Source: an uncultured Bacilli bacterium (GTDB lineage: Bacteria > Bacillota_I > Bacilli_A > RF39 > UBA660). From it: a DNA stretch of 64,000 nucleotides. Position 1 is the stretch's first letter; each line of letters opens with the position of its first letter. The stretch is from the NCBI GenBank assembly GCA_934098505.1, contig CAKOOR010000003.1:62001-126000 (forward strand). The letters are read 5' to 3'. The notes under the pieces were generated by a model that was not told where the DNA came from, did no database searches, and worked only from the letters and a program-made list of their open reading frames with translations. Of this stretch, positions 1 to 8,191 are shown piece after piece. Made by a program: the position numbers and the translations under genes.

Positions 1-2702
1 TAATTATTTTAGCATGCTTTTTAGTATTTTTACTCTATTTGTGTGCTATAGGTGTAATGAATTTTGTAACTTTTGGTTCAACAGGAACTCTTTGGGGATT
101 AAACCCTTTTCCTGCTTTTTCAGGAGCTTATTTAGGCTTAACCCTATTACTATATGTTGTCTGTGTAATAGTTATTTTTGCTTCTGTTTCTTCTTATGTT
201 TTTGAGAAAAAAGGTAAAAAAGGTGTCGGAATTGTAGTTGAAGATAAAGTGGAAACTGGCTATTCTTCTTGGGCTAAAGATAAAGATATTAAAACCGATA
301 GAGGTGTAACCGAAGTAGATTATACAGCACCTACTATAAATGCTGCTGGTATACCATTAATCTATGATACCAAAAAACATAAAGTATGGGTTGATAATGG
401 AGAATATCATACCGTAGTAATTGGGGCTTCTGGTTCTGGTAAATCACAATGTATTGTTAAACCATTAGTAAATTTACTTGCTAAAAAAGGTGAATCAATG
501 ATTATTACCGATCCTAAGGGTGAACTTTATACAACCGCTGCTCATCGTTTAAAAGATTTAGGATACAATGTTATTGTTTTAAACTTCCGTGATCCTTTAA
601 AAGGTAATGCTTGGAATCCACTAACTTTACCATATCAATACATGAAAATGGGAAATATGGATAAAGCTACCGAGTTACTAGATGATGTTGCCTTAAATAT
701 TCTTTATGATCCCAATAATAAAGGGGAACCATTCTGGGAAAAAAGTGCCGCTGACTTCTTCTCAGGTTTATCATTAGGACTTTTCCAAGATGCTAAAGAA
801 GAAGAAATTAATATAAATTCTATTAGTTATATGTCAACTGTTGGTGAAGAACGGCTTGGACCTTCTAACTATACTAAAGAGTACTTTACGATGAAAGGTG
901 AATCTTCATCAGCATATACCTTTGCTGCGAATACTATTAATGCCCCTAGTGATACTAAAGGTGGTATCATGTCAACCTTTAGACAAAAGATAAGACTATT
1001 TGCATCACGTGAAAACCTATCGGAAATGTTAGGACATAGTGACTTTAGCGTTTTAGATATAGGACGTCAAAAGACGGCTGTATTCATTGTTATTCATGAT
1101 GAAAAGACAACCTATCACGCCTTAGCAACTATCTTCATTAAACAAGCATATGAAACCTTAATTGATGTTGCCCAAAAAAATGGTGGCAAACTTCCTATAA
1201 GAACTAACTTCATTTTAGATGAATTTGCCAACATGCCACCACTAAAAGATGTCGATTCTATGGTAACAGCTGCCCGCAGTCGTGATATGCGTTTTACCTT
1301 TATCATTCAAAACTTTGCTCAGTTAAATGATGTTTACGGGAAAGAAGTTGCCGAAGTAATTCGTGGTAACTGCGGTAATACCATTTATTTAATTTCTAGT
1401 GAACTTGCTGCTTTAGAAGAAATCAGCAAGATGTGTGGTGAAGTTAAATCTAAAGAAAAGGATAAAACTGCATCCACACCATTAGTTACTGTAACCGATC
1501 TTCAAAAGTTTAAAATGGGAGAAGCTCTACTTATTAGAATGCGTAAAGGGCCTTTTAAAACTAAATTACAATTTGATTTTAAAACCAATTGGGGTTATCA
1601 ACAAATTGATGAACCATTTCCAAATAGAGAAGCAAAACCAGTTGCATTATTTGATATAAAAACTTTTGTTAAAGAAAAGAAAAAAGAACAATCATTAAAT
1701 AATCCAGCTACAAATAATAATCCTTTCGGTGGACCAAGCATGTTTGATAATCCATTTGGTACACCATTTGGCACTTCCAGTCCTTTTGGTGGTAGTAGTA
1801 ATCCTTTTGGACCTTCTAATCCATTTGACACAAACTCATCGTCTAAATCAAGTCCTACTGGCGGTTTGGATTTAGATGCTATGTTAAAAGATATTGATAA
1901 AAAAATTGCTGAATTAGATGCAGAAGAAGCTCGTCAAAAAGAATTGGAAAATAATAAAAATACTGATGTAAAACCAGAAATTAAAGAAAATTTAAAAGAA
2001 ACTGTCACACCTGATGTTCATTCAACTGACAATAATAAAAACTTAAATGAAACAAACAAAGTTGAAGAAATAAGTAAACCATTACCCAATGATATTTTAG
2101 AACCATTAAAAAACGAAAAGAATAATTTTAGCGATCCTTTTATTATTGATACTAAGGAAGAAGAAAAGTTAAATATACCAGATAATTTAGCAGAACTACA
2201 AAATAAACCAAAAGAAACAACTGAAGATTTAAATATTAAAATTCCAGATTTAGATACATTGCTATCAAATCTACTAGGTAATGAAAATAAATCTGTAAAT
2301 AATGATAATCAAGAGGAAATAAAAGAAGCTAAAGTTGAACCGATCTTGCCACCAAAAATTGAACCAGTTAAGGAACCGGCACCAAAAATTGAACCAGAAG
2401 TGATTAAACAACCGTTAGAAATTAATGAACCAAATAAATTACCTGAACAAAAAGTAATACAGGGTAATTCATTACGAGATATGTTATATAATCCAGTAAA
2501 TGCCAATGTTGATTCATTAAATACAAACATAAATAATAAATTTATTTCTAATTCAATACCTAAAAATACTGAAAACTCTCCAAAAGTTGAACAAGTGAAA
2601 AATGAAGATAAACCTATTATAAATATTAAACCAGAAGATATAAAAAGCGAATCAAATTTAATATCTGATGATGAATTCTTTGATGACTTCTTTGGGGATT
2701 AA
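1..2702 (+). CDS. VirD4/TraG-type type IV coupling protein, 5' partial
   Basis: The frame is open from base 3, so the N-terminus lies outside the window. The visible part starts in hydrophobic membrane-segment sequence, then carries a Walker A (GASGSGKSQ, about base 424) and a Walker B (FILDEFANMP, about base 1210) followed by a segment rich in AARSRD and QN, as in VirD4/TraG/TraD coupling ATPases that bring DNA or protein substrates to a type IV secretion channel. The family core ends near base 1670. The remaining ~340 residues are a low-complexity tail rich in Asn, Pro, Glu and Lys with NPFG repeats, ending in an acidic/aromatic stretch (DDEFFDDFFGD). No other conjugation gene lies downstream; partners, if any, would be upstream. 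The ATPase call is firm, the role in conjugation is inferred. Confidence 0.88.
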   Translation, partial: IILACFLVFLLYLCAIGVMNFVTFGSTGTLWGLNPFPAFSGAYLGLTLLLYVVCVIVIFASVSSYVFEKKGKKGVGIVVEDKVETGYSSWAKDKDIKTDRGVTEVDYTAPTINAAGIPLIYDTKKHKVWVDNGEYHTVVIGASGSGKSQCIVKPLVNLLAKKGESMIITDPKGELYTTAAHRLKDLGYNVIVLNFRDPLKGNAWNPLTLPYQYMKMGNMDKATELLDDVALNILYDPNNKGEPFWEKSAADFFSGLSLGLFQDAKEEEININSISYMSTVGEERLGPSNYTKEYFTMKGESSSAYTFAANTINAPSDTKGGIMSTFRQKIRLFASRENLSEMLGHSDFSVLDIGRQKTAVFIVIHDEKTTYHALATIFIKQAYETLIDVAQKNGGKLPIRTNFILDEFANMPPLKDVDSMVTAARSRDMRFTFIIQNFAQLNDVYGKEVAEVIRGNCGNTIYLISSELAALEEISKMCGEVKSKEKDKTASTPLVTVTDLQKFKMGEALLIRMRKGPFKTKLQFDFKTNWGYQQIDEPFPNREAKPVALFDIKTFVKEKKKEQSLNNPATNNNPFGGPSMFDNPFGTPFGTSSPFGGSSNPFGPSNPFDTNSSSKSSPTGGLDLDAMLKDIDKKIAELDAEEARQKELENNKNTDVKPEIKENLKETVTPDVHSTDNNKNLNETNKVEEISKPLPNDILEPLKNEKNNFSDPFIIDTKEEEKLNIPDNLAELQNKPKETTEDLNIKIPDLDTLLSNLLGNENKSVNNDNQEEIKEAKVEPILPPKIEPVKEPAPKIEPEVIKQPLEINEPNKLPEQKVIQGNSLRDMLYNPVNANVDSLNTNINNKFISNSIPKNTENSPKVEQVKNEDKPIINIKPEDIKSESNLISDDEFFDDFFGD

Positions 2703-2724
2703 AAGAAATAATTACGAAAAAAAT

Positions 2725-2759
2725 ACTCCTTCATAAAATATAACGAAAGGAGTTTTTTT
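2725..2759 (+). terminator. Hairpin plus T-run whose 3' arm is the next gene's Shine-Dalgarno
   Basis: ACTCCTT (2725-2731) can pair with AAAGGAGT (2746-2753), followed by seven Ts directly before the ATG at 2760. It looks like an intrinsic terminator for the coupling protein, but the 3' arm AAAGGAG is also the only ribosome binding site for the rhodanese gene. Pairing would hide it. Confidence 0.6.
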
Positions 2760-3014
2760 ATGCAATCTATAAATATAAGAGAATATAGTCCTTCTTTAGG
2801 ACCTTTAATTGACGTTGAAGAGGCTAGTGTGTATAAAATAAAACATGTTGACGGCGCAATAAATATCCCTTTTATGGAATTATCATATAACTTTCAAAAT
2901 TTATTAGATAAAAATAAACATTATTATATTTATTGTAATGCTGGAAATAAGAGTAGGAGAATAGTAGCAATCTTAGAGATTTATGGCTATAAAGTAACCC
3001 AAGTATTGCTTTAA
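2760..3014 (+). CDS. Small rhodanese-domain protein
   Basis: An 84-residue single-domain rhodanese. It has the entry motif IDVEE, the HVDGAINIP segment typical of rhodanese folds, and an active-site loop YCNAGNKSRR with the candidate persulfide-carrying cysteine followed by a Gly and basic residues. Family members move sulfane sulfur between proteins or small thiols; the acceptor here is unknown. There is no signal peptide, so it is cytosolic. Its SD is buried in the terminator-like hairpin at 2725-2753, which suggests low or conditional translation. It is unlikely to share a function with the surface-protein genes that follow, which have their own promoter. Confidence 0.85.
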   Translation: MQSINIREYSPSLGPLIDVEEASVYKIKHVDGAINIPFMELSYNFQNLLDKNKHYYIYCNAGNKSRRIVAILEIYGYKVTQVLL

Positions 3015-3071
3015 TCTTTATTTTTTATTCTTTCTTGAAATTTACAAATTATAAATTTCTCAAAAAAGGGG

Positions 3072-3116
3072 TTGAAAACAAATTTATAATTTGGTATTAT
3101 GTAATCATAGAGGAGG
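3072..3116 (+). promoter_or_regulatory. Sigma-A promoter and SD for first TasA-like gene
   Basis: TTGAAA (3072-3077), a 17-base spacer, TATTAT (3095-3100), then AGGAGG (3111-3116) before the ATG at 3127. The block is nearly identical to that at 3859-3903, so the two genes are probably co-regulated after a duplication that included the promoter. Confidence 0.8.
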
Positions 3117-3126
3117 ATAAAAAATC

Positions 3127-3774
3127 ATGGAGAAGAAAAATGTTATCTTTTTAAGCGTAATAGCTGTTGCTACATTATTAACTGCTATAATTGGTACAAC
3201 ATTCGCATACTTTACTGCTAATTTCACAACTAGTAATAAAGAGAACGCAACAAGTACTGTTACAACAAAAACTTTAGTAGGTACAACTGTAACTTTAGGA
3301 GACCCTATTAAACCAGCTGAACAAGTATATCCTGGTTTCAGAGGTGTTCAAAAGATAGAAGTAAAAGGTACTGATACAGGTGATGTTGATGGACAATTAA
3401 CTTTAACAGTTACCCCAACTATTCCAACTGAATTTGGCAAAGATTTAGAATGGACTTTATATCAATCTGATGCTACTGCTATCACTTGTGGTACTCCAGT
3501 TACTAAAACAACAACTGGTGCAACTGGTGGAAACCAAGTTTACCAAGAAACTACATGTAGTGATTCTGTTATGACTAGTGCTACAAAAGCAATCGCAACA
3601 TCTTCAGACAATACTGCAAAAACAACTAACACTATCACAGTTAAAAAAGGTGAAACTCATAATTTCTATTTAGTAGTTAACTTTAAAAATACTACTTCTG
3701 ATCAAGCATCACTTCAAGGTAAAGAATTTTCATTTAAAGTAGAAGCCACTCAAGTTGATAATACTACAAAATAA
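3127..3774 (+). CDS. TasA/camelysin-like secreted protein with SipW-type signal peptide (copy 1)
   Basis: A 215-residue protein with a short basic N-terminus, a hydrophobic segment (about residues 5-25) and the AYFTANFT junction typical of SipW-processed precursors (TasA, camelysin/CalY). The mature part is a Thr/Ser/Val-rich beta-type sequence with a TLYQSD segment and two cysteines (TCGT, TTCSD) that could form a disulfide. Family members are secreted, cut by the SipW peptidase and assembled into matrix fibres or kept on the surface. It is clearly paralogous to the next gene. A dedicated SipW-like peptidase at 8192 supports the assignment. Metalloprotease activity, once claimed for camelysin, cannot be inferred. 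Confidence 0.8.
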   Translation: MEKKNVIFLSVIAVATLLTAIIGTTFAYFTANFTTSNKENATSTVTTKTLVGTTVTLGDPIKPAEQVYPGFRGVQKIEVKGTDTGDVDGQLTLTVTPTIPTEFGKDLEWTLYQSDATAITCGTPVTKTTTGATGGNQVYQETTCSDSVMTSATKAIATSSDNTAKTTNTITVKKGETHNFYLVVNFKNTTSDQASLQGKEFSFKVEATQVDNTTK

Positions 3775-3793
3775 AATTATTTGTAATAATTTA

Positions 3794-3822
3794 GACTTAA
3801 CGAATTTTGTTAAGTCTTTTTT
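3794..3822 (+). terminator. Intrinsic terminator after TasA-like copy 1
   Basis: GACTTAAC, a 7-nt loop, GTTAAGTC and then a run of Ts. Confidence 0.85.
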
Positions 3823-3858
3823 GTTAAATGAATTTGCTATTTTTAAACTAATAAGGGG

Positions 3859-3903
3859 TTGAAATTATATTTATAATTTGATATTATGTAATCATAGAGG
3901 AGG
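3859..3903 (+). promoter_or_regulatory. Sigma-A promoter and SD for second TasA-like gene
   Basis: TTGAAA (3859-3864), a 17-base spacer, TATTAT (3882-3887), then AGAGGAGG before the ATG at 3913. Spacer and leader are nearly the same as upstream of copy 1. Confidence 0.8.
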
Positions 3904-3912
3904 ATAAAAAGA

Positions 3913-4548
3913 ATGGAAAAGAAAAATGTTATCTTTTTAAGCGTAATTGCTGTAGCAACTTTATTAACTGCTGTAATTGGTACAACATTTGCATATTTTA
4001 CTGCTAACTTTACAGTTAGTAATAAACAAAATGCAACAAGTACTGTAACAACCAAAACATTATCAGGAGTAACAATAACTTTAGGAAATAAAATTAGTGG
4101 TAATCCTGTATACCCTGGTTTCAAAGGCGTACAAGAAATTACTGTAACTGGTACTAAAGCTGACGTTGCTGGTCAATTTACATTAACTGTAACACCAAGC
4201 ATTGATACTGCTTTCGGAAACGATGTAGTTTGGAGTTTATATCAATCTGATACTGCTATCACTTGTGATACACCAGTTACTAAAACTGATGCAGGTACTA
4301 ATGGTAACCAAATTTACCAAACTACAAATTGTACAGATGTTTCTAAATTAACTGCGTTAATTTCTAATGATACTACAACAGCAAATACTGCTAAAACAAC
4401 TGCTACTTTAACTGCACCTAACGGTGGAACTGCTAAATATTATTTAGTTGCTGAATACAAAAATAATACTGCTGCTGCTCAAAATGCTCAAGGTAAAACA
4501 TTTAACCTAACTGTAAGTGCTACACAAATTAATAATACAGGTAAGTAA
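3913..4548 (+). CDS. TasA/camelysin-like secreted protein with SipW-type signal peptide (copy 2)
   Basis: A 211-residue paralogue of the preceding gene. The first ~50 residues are almost identical (signal segment and AYFTANFTVSN junction), and the core shares YPGFKGVQ, LYQSD and the two cysteine positions, while the C-terminal third has diverged. The duplication includes promoter and terminator, so each copy is its own transcription unit. A matrix or surface fibre subunit is the likely role by family. Nearly identical signal regions with divergent mature parts suggest subunits that co-assemble or vary antigenically (inference). Confidence 0.8.
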   Translation: MEKKNVIFLSVIAVATLLTAVIGTTFAYFTANFTVSNKQNATSTVTTKTLSGVTITLGNKISGNPVYPGFKGVQEITVTGTKADVAGQFTLTVTPSIDTAFGNDVVWSLYQSDTAITCDTPVTKTDAGTNGNQIYQTTNCTDVSKLTALISNDTTTANTAKTTATLTAPNGGTAKYYLVAEYKNNTAAAQNAQGKTFNLTVSATQINNTGK

Positions 4549-4566
4549 TAAAAAACAGTTTATTAA

Positions 4567-4597
4567 GACTTAACGATTCAATGTTAGGTCTTTTTTT
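4567..4597 (+). terminator. Intrinsic terminator after TasA-like copy 2
   Basis: GACTTAAC, an 8-nt loop, GTTAGGTC (one G-T pair) and seven Ts. It is the duplicate of the terminator at 3794. Confidence 0.85.
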
Positions 4598-4679
4598 ATT
4601 TTTCTTTTTAAAGTAAATCATCTTGTTAGTTCTTGAATAAAATCGATAAGTTTGCTATTATTATACTAGGTGATATCGT

Positions 4680-5231
4680 ATGAATAATAAAAAGGGTGTA
4701 GAGAAAAAAATATATTCAGGAATTCTTACATTTTTACTTTTATTTGGAGCCGTAGTTTTAACAATTACTACTTCATATGCTTACTTTCTATCTAAAATGA
4801 GCATTAAAAATTCTGATAATGCTAAAAGCAATTTTACCACTGCCAATATAACTGCCACATATAGTGATGGTAATGCTATTAATTTAACTAATGCTATTCC
4901 TAATACAACCAGTAAAGTTAAAACTATTAAATTTAGTAACACTGGTAATGTGGATTTAGCTTATAAAATTAATTGGAAAACTATTACTAATACGGGCATT
5001 ACTGGGTTAAAATACACAATTTCTTGTACTGATACAAATACTACTGGTACCGGCACAAACTTAGATATGCCATCATCACCAACTACTCTTATTTCTGGTA
5101 CTTTAAAACCTAATACCGCCAATACATGCGAATTACAAATTACCTATACTGATACTGGAATAGATCAAACTGGGGAAATGGGTAAAACCTTCACTGCCTC
5201 TTTAGAAGCCGTAGCGGCAGTTAAAGAATAA
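4680..5231 (+). CDS. TasA/camelysin-like secreted protein (copy 3, divergent)
   Basis: A 183-residue protein with a charged N-terminus, a hydrophobic segment (about residues 14-33) and a TTSYAYFLSK junction typical of SipW substrates. The mature domain has the camelysin pattern: a SNTGNVDLAYKINWK strand, two cysteines (ISCTD, NTCEL) and a closing FTASLEAV strand. It resembles the last domain of the repeat protein at 5482 more than it resembles copies 1 and 2. It begins a tight run of four genes (4680-9250) ending in the signal peptidase, so it is probably an operon. The SD is AGGTGAT before the ATG. Confidence 0.78.
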   Translation: MNNKKGVEKKIYSGILTFLLLFGAVVLTITTSYAYFLSKMSIKNSDNAKSNFTTANITATYSDGNAINLTNAIPNTTSKVKTIKFSNTGNVDLAYKINWKTITNTGITGLKYTISCTDTNTTGTGTNLDMPSSPTTLISGTLKPNTANTCELQITYTDTGIDQTGEMGKTFTASLEAVAAVKE

Positions 5232-5246
5232 TAAAGAGGTTGTATA

Positions 5247-5489
5247 ATGATAAATCAAAAAGAATCAACTATCATAAGAGAAAAATTTTTACATAAGTTA
5301 TATGATTATATGCAAAAAGATGAAAAAGAACGAAAATTGATTTTAAAATTAATGATTACCAGCTTTGTAATTGCCCTAATATTTACAGTAATATCTTCAA
5401 TTATGATTTATATATCATTTCAAAAAAGTGTAAAAGTTGATAATAATAATTTAACAAATATTGTAGAAGGAGAAAGTACAAATGAATAA
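5247..5489 (+). CDS. Small single-pass membrane protein of the surface-fibre operon
   Basis: 80 residues: a charged cytosolic N-terminal half, one hydrophobic helix (about residues 32-56) and a short polar tail. I recognise no family. It starts 15 bases after the previous gene and overlaps the next by 8 bases, so it is translationally coupled to the Asp/Gly repeat protein. It may be an accessory or anchor for fibre assembly (inference from position only). Confidence 0.7.
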   Translation: MINQKESTIIREKFLHKLYDYMQKDEKERKLILKLMITSFVIALIFTVISSIMIYISFQKSVKVDNNNLTNIVEGESTNE

Positions 5490-8172
5490 AAATGAAAGTA
5501 ACGAAACTACAATTGAAATGCCCAAGAAAAAAAATGAATTAAATAATACTCAAGAATCAAACAATAATAATAAAACTAAAAAAAGAATAAAGAGAATAAT
5601 AATGATAATAATTATCATTATAATAATCCTTCTTCTATTAATTGGATGCTGTGCTTCCAAAAGATTAAAACCATGGTTAAATATAGATATTAACAATGAT
5701 TCAATTCCCGAAGTAAACTTAGATATTAATGGTGATGGTAAATGTGAAGTTAACTGTGCTAAATGGTTTAGTAAGAAACCATATGTTAATGTTACATATA
5801 GTAAAACCAAATTAGATGAAGTATATTTTAATATTGATACTGATGGTGATGGTAAACCAGATAAAAACCTAATTAATCAAGATACTAATGGCGATGGTAT
5901 ATGTGATTTGAATTGTGATACCAATAATGATGGGTGGCCAGATATAAATATTGATATTGATGGCGATGGTATAGCCGATATCAACATCGATACGGATGGT
6001 GATGGTAAAGCCGATACAAATATTGATACTAATGATAATGCTAAACCCGACATGAACTTAGATATTAATAAAGATGGCACCCCCGATATTAATGTTGATA
6101 AAGATAAAGATGGTAAAGCTGATTGGAATAAAATAAACCAAGATACTAATGGTGATGGTAAGTGCGATTTAAACTGTGATACTAATAATGATGAATGGCC
6201 TGATGTTAATATTGATATTGATGGCGATGGTAAAGCCGATATAAATATTGATACTAATGGTAATGGCCTTCCTGATACTAATTTAGATATTAATAAAGAT
6301 GGTATTGCTGATGTTAATGTTGACAAAGATAAAGATGGTAAAGCCGATTGGAATAAAACTAATACCGATACTAATGGCGATGGTAAGTGTGACTTAAACT
6401 GTGATGATGATGGTGATGAGTGGCCAGATCGTAATATCGATTTAGATGGTGATGGAATTCCTGATTTAAATATTGATACCGATGGTGATGGTAAACCAGA
6501 TACAAATTTAGATATTGATAAAGATGGTAAACCAGATGTCAATGTTGATAAAGATAAAGATGGTAAAGCCGATTGGAATAAAACCAATACTGATACTAAT
6601 GGTGATGGTAAGTGCGATTTAAATTGTGATGATAATGGTGACGGTTGGCCAGACCGTAATATCGATATCGATGGTGATGGAAAACCAGATATTAATATTG
6701 ATACTAATGGAAATGGCAAACCAGATACAAATTTAGATATTGATAAAGATGGTAAACCAGATGTTAATGTTGATAAAGATAAAGATGGTAAAGCCGATTG
6801 GAATAAAACTAATACTGATACTAATGGTGATGGTAAATGTGATTTAAATTGTGATATCGATGGCGATGAATGGCCGGATATTAACATCGATTTAGATGGT
6901 GATGGTAAACCAGATTTAAATATTGATAACAATAAAGATAATAAATGCGATATTAACTGTGATAACAATAAAGATGGCAAAGCGGATACCAATATTGACA
7001 CTAACGGTAATGAAAAACCAGATACTAACTTAGATATTAATAAAGATGGAATTCCTGATATTAATGTTGATAAAGATAAAGATGGTAAGAGTGATTGGAA
7101 TAAAATGAATCAAGATACCGATGGCGATGGTAAATGCGATTTAAACTGCGATACTGATGATGATGAATGGCCAGATAGAAACATTGACTTAGATGGCGAT
7201 GGTAAAGCTGACTTAAATATCGATACTAACGGTAATGGCAATCCTGATACCAACTTAGATATTAATAAAGATGGGATTCCTGATATTAATGTTGATAAAG
7301 ACGGTGATGGTAAGGGCGACTGGAATAAAATGAATCAAGATACCAATGGCGATGGTAAATGCGATTTAAACTGTGATGATGATGGTGATGAATGGCCAGA
7401 CCGCAATATTGATATCGATGGTGATGGAAAACCAGATATTAATATTGATACTAATGGTAATGGCAAACCAGATACAAATTTAGATATTGATAAAGATGGT
7501 AAACCTGATGTCAACGTTGATAAAGATAAAGACGGTAAAGCCGATTGGAATAAAATGAACCAAGATACCAATGGCGATGGCAAGTGCGATTTAAATTGTG
7601 ATGATAATGGTGATGAGTGGCCAGACCGCAATATTGATATCGATGGTGATGGCAAACCAGATTTAAATATTGATACGAATAATGATGGTAAATGTGATTT
7701 AAACTGTGATTCTAATAAAGATGGTAAATGCGATTACAATTGTGATACTAATGGTGATGGTAAGTGCGATAGCAAATGTAATGAAATAGAAATAGTATTA
7801 GGTCAAAACTTCTTTATTCAAGATATAATCGTCTTAAATGCTAAAGATGTCGGTCCTGGTTGGAGTGGTGAACAAAAGTTCAGAATCAAAAATGAAAGCA
7901 ATGATACCGTAAGATATACCCTAAATTGGAAAAATGTAATTAACACATTCACTAAAGCTAATAACTTAGATTATACATTAACCAGAAATGGTCAAAAAAT
8001 AGGAATATCAAAAGCACCATACATTGAATCCCCATTAATAGAAAATGAAAAAATTGATCCTAACTCTGAAATTGTTTATGTAATTAAATATGAATTTAAA
8101 GAAACATATCAAGATCAAAATGTTGATCAAGGCAAGCTATTTAGTACTAATTTAGAAGTAGTTGTAAAATAA
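5482..8172 (+). CDS. Large membrane-anchored Asp/Gly-repeat protein with C-terminal TasA-like domain
   Basis: An 896-residue protein. Residues 1-35 are charged, followed by an Ile/Leu-rich membrane helix (about 38-55). About residues 70-765 are tandem units of the D-x-D-x-D-G-x-x-D type (DTNGDGKCDLNCD, NIDGDGKPDINID, VDKDKDGKADWNK), resembling calcium-binding loops of thrombospondin type 3, dockerin and EF-hand proteins. Cysteines recur in the CDLNCD units. The last ~125 residues form a beta domain (FRIKNESNDTVRYTLNWKN ... LEVVVK) that matches the mature domain of the protein at 4680. Likely role: a calcium-stiffened stalk displaying a TasA-like domain as anchor or nucleator for fibres. Repeat family and topology are visible; calcium binding and function are inference. 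The repeats create long open frames on the minus strand that are artefacts. Confidence 0.75.
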   Translation: MNKNESNETTIEMPKKKNELNNTQESNNNNKTKKRIKRIIMIIIIIIIILLLLIGCCASKRLKPWLNIDINNDSIPEVNLDINGDGKCEVNCAKWFSKKPYVNVTYSKTKLDEVYFNIDTDGDGKPDKNLINQDTNGDGICDLNCDTNNDGWPDINIDIDGDGIADINIDTDGDGKADTNIDTNDNAKPDMNLDINKDGTPDINVDKDKDGKADWNKINQDTNGDGKCDLNCDTNNDEWPDVNIDIDGDGKADINIDTNGNGLPDTNLDINKDGIADVNVDKDKDGKADWNKTNTDTNGDGKCDLNCDDDGDEWPDRNIDLDGDGIPDLNIDTDGDGKPDTNLDIDKDGKPDVNVDKDKDGKADWNKTNTDTNGDGKCDLNCDDNGDGWPDRNIDIDGDGKPDINIDTNGNGKPDTNLDIDKDGKPDVNVDKDKDGKADWNKTNTDTNGDGKCDLNCDIDGDEWPDINIDLDGDGKPDLNIDNNKDNKCDINCDNNKDGKADTNIDTNGNEKPDTNLDINKDGIPDINVDKDKDGKSDWNKMNQDTDGDGKCDLNCDTDDDEWPDRNIDLDGDGKADLNIDTNGNGNPDTNLDINKDGIPDINVDKDGDGKGDWNKMNQDTNGDGKCDLNCDDDGDEWPDRNIDIDGDGKPDINIDTNGNGKPDTNLDIDKDGKPDVNVDKDKDGKADWNKMNQDTNGDGKCDLNCDDNGDEWPDRNIDIDGDGKPDLNIDTNNDGKCDLNCDSNKDGKCDYNCDTNGDGKCDSKCNEIEIVLGQNFFIQDIIVLNAKDVGPGWSGEQKFRIKNESNDTVRYTLNWKNVINTFTKANNLDYTLTRNGQKIGISKAPYIESPLIENEKIDPNSEIVYVIKYEFKETYQDQNVDQGKLFSTNLEVVVK
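5840..7790 (+). repeat. Intragenic tandem repeat array encoding Asp/Gly units
   Basis: A higher-order array: blocks of roughly 250-300 bases each hold a Trp-Pro-Asp unit, a Lys-Ala-Asp-Trp-Asn unit and a Cys-Asp-Leu-Asn-Cys-Asp unit, repeated about seven times with small differences. Copy number is likely to vary between strains and to be collapsed in short-read assemblies. Confidence 0.85.
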
Positions 8173-8191
8173 TAGAAAGGACAAATAGAGC

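Noticed and set aside
1..2702. An integrative conjugative element spanning the start of the window
   Set aside because: Only the coupling protein is visible; relaxase, VirB4 or integrase genes would have to be outside, so I make no claim.
2690..2702. Shared FFGD-type C-termini of the coupling protein and the YlbD-like protein
   Set aside because: Short acidic/aromatic ends may occur by chance in such proteins; two cases are too few for a sorting signal.
5877..7655. Long minus-strand open frames (up to 374 codons) opposite the Asp/Gly repeat gene
   Set aside because: They arise because repeated GAT/GGT/AAT codons give ATC/ACC/ATT on the other strand. They show a monotonous Ser/Leu/Pro pattern and no SD.
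5840..7790. CRISPR-like regular repeats
   Set aside because: The repeats are coding, in frame and without unique spacers of constant length; no cas gene is present.
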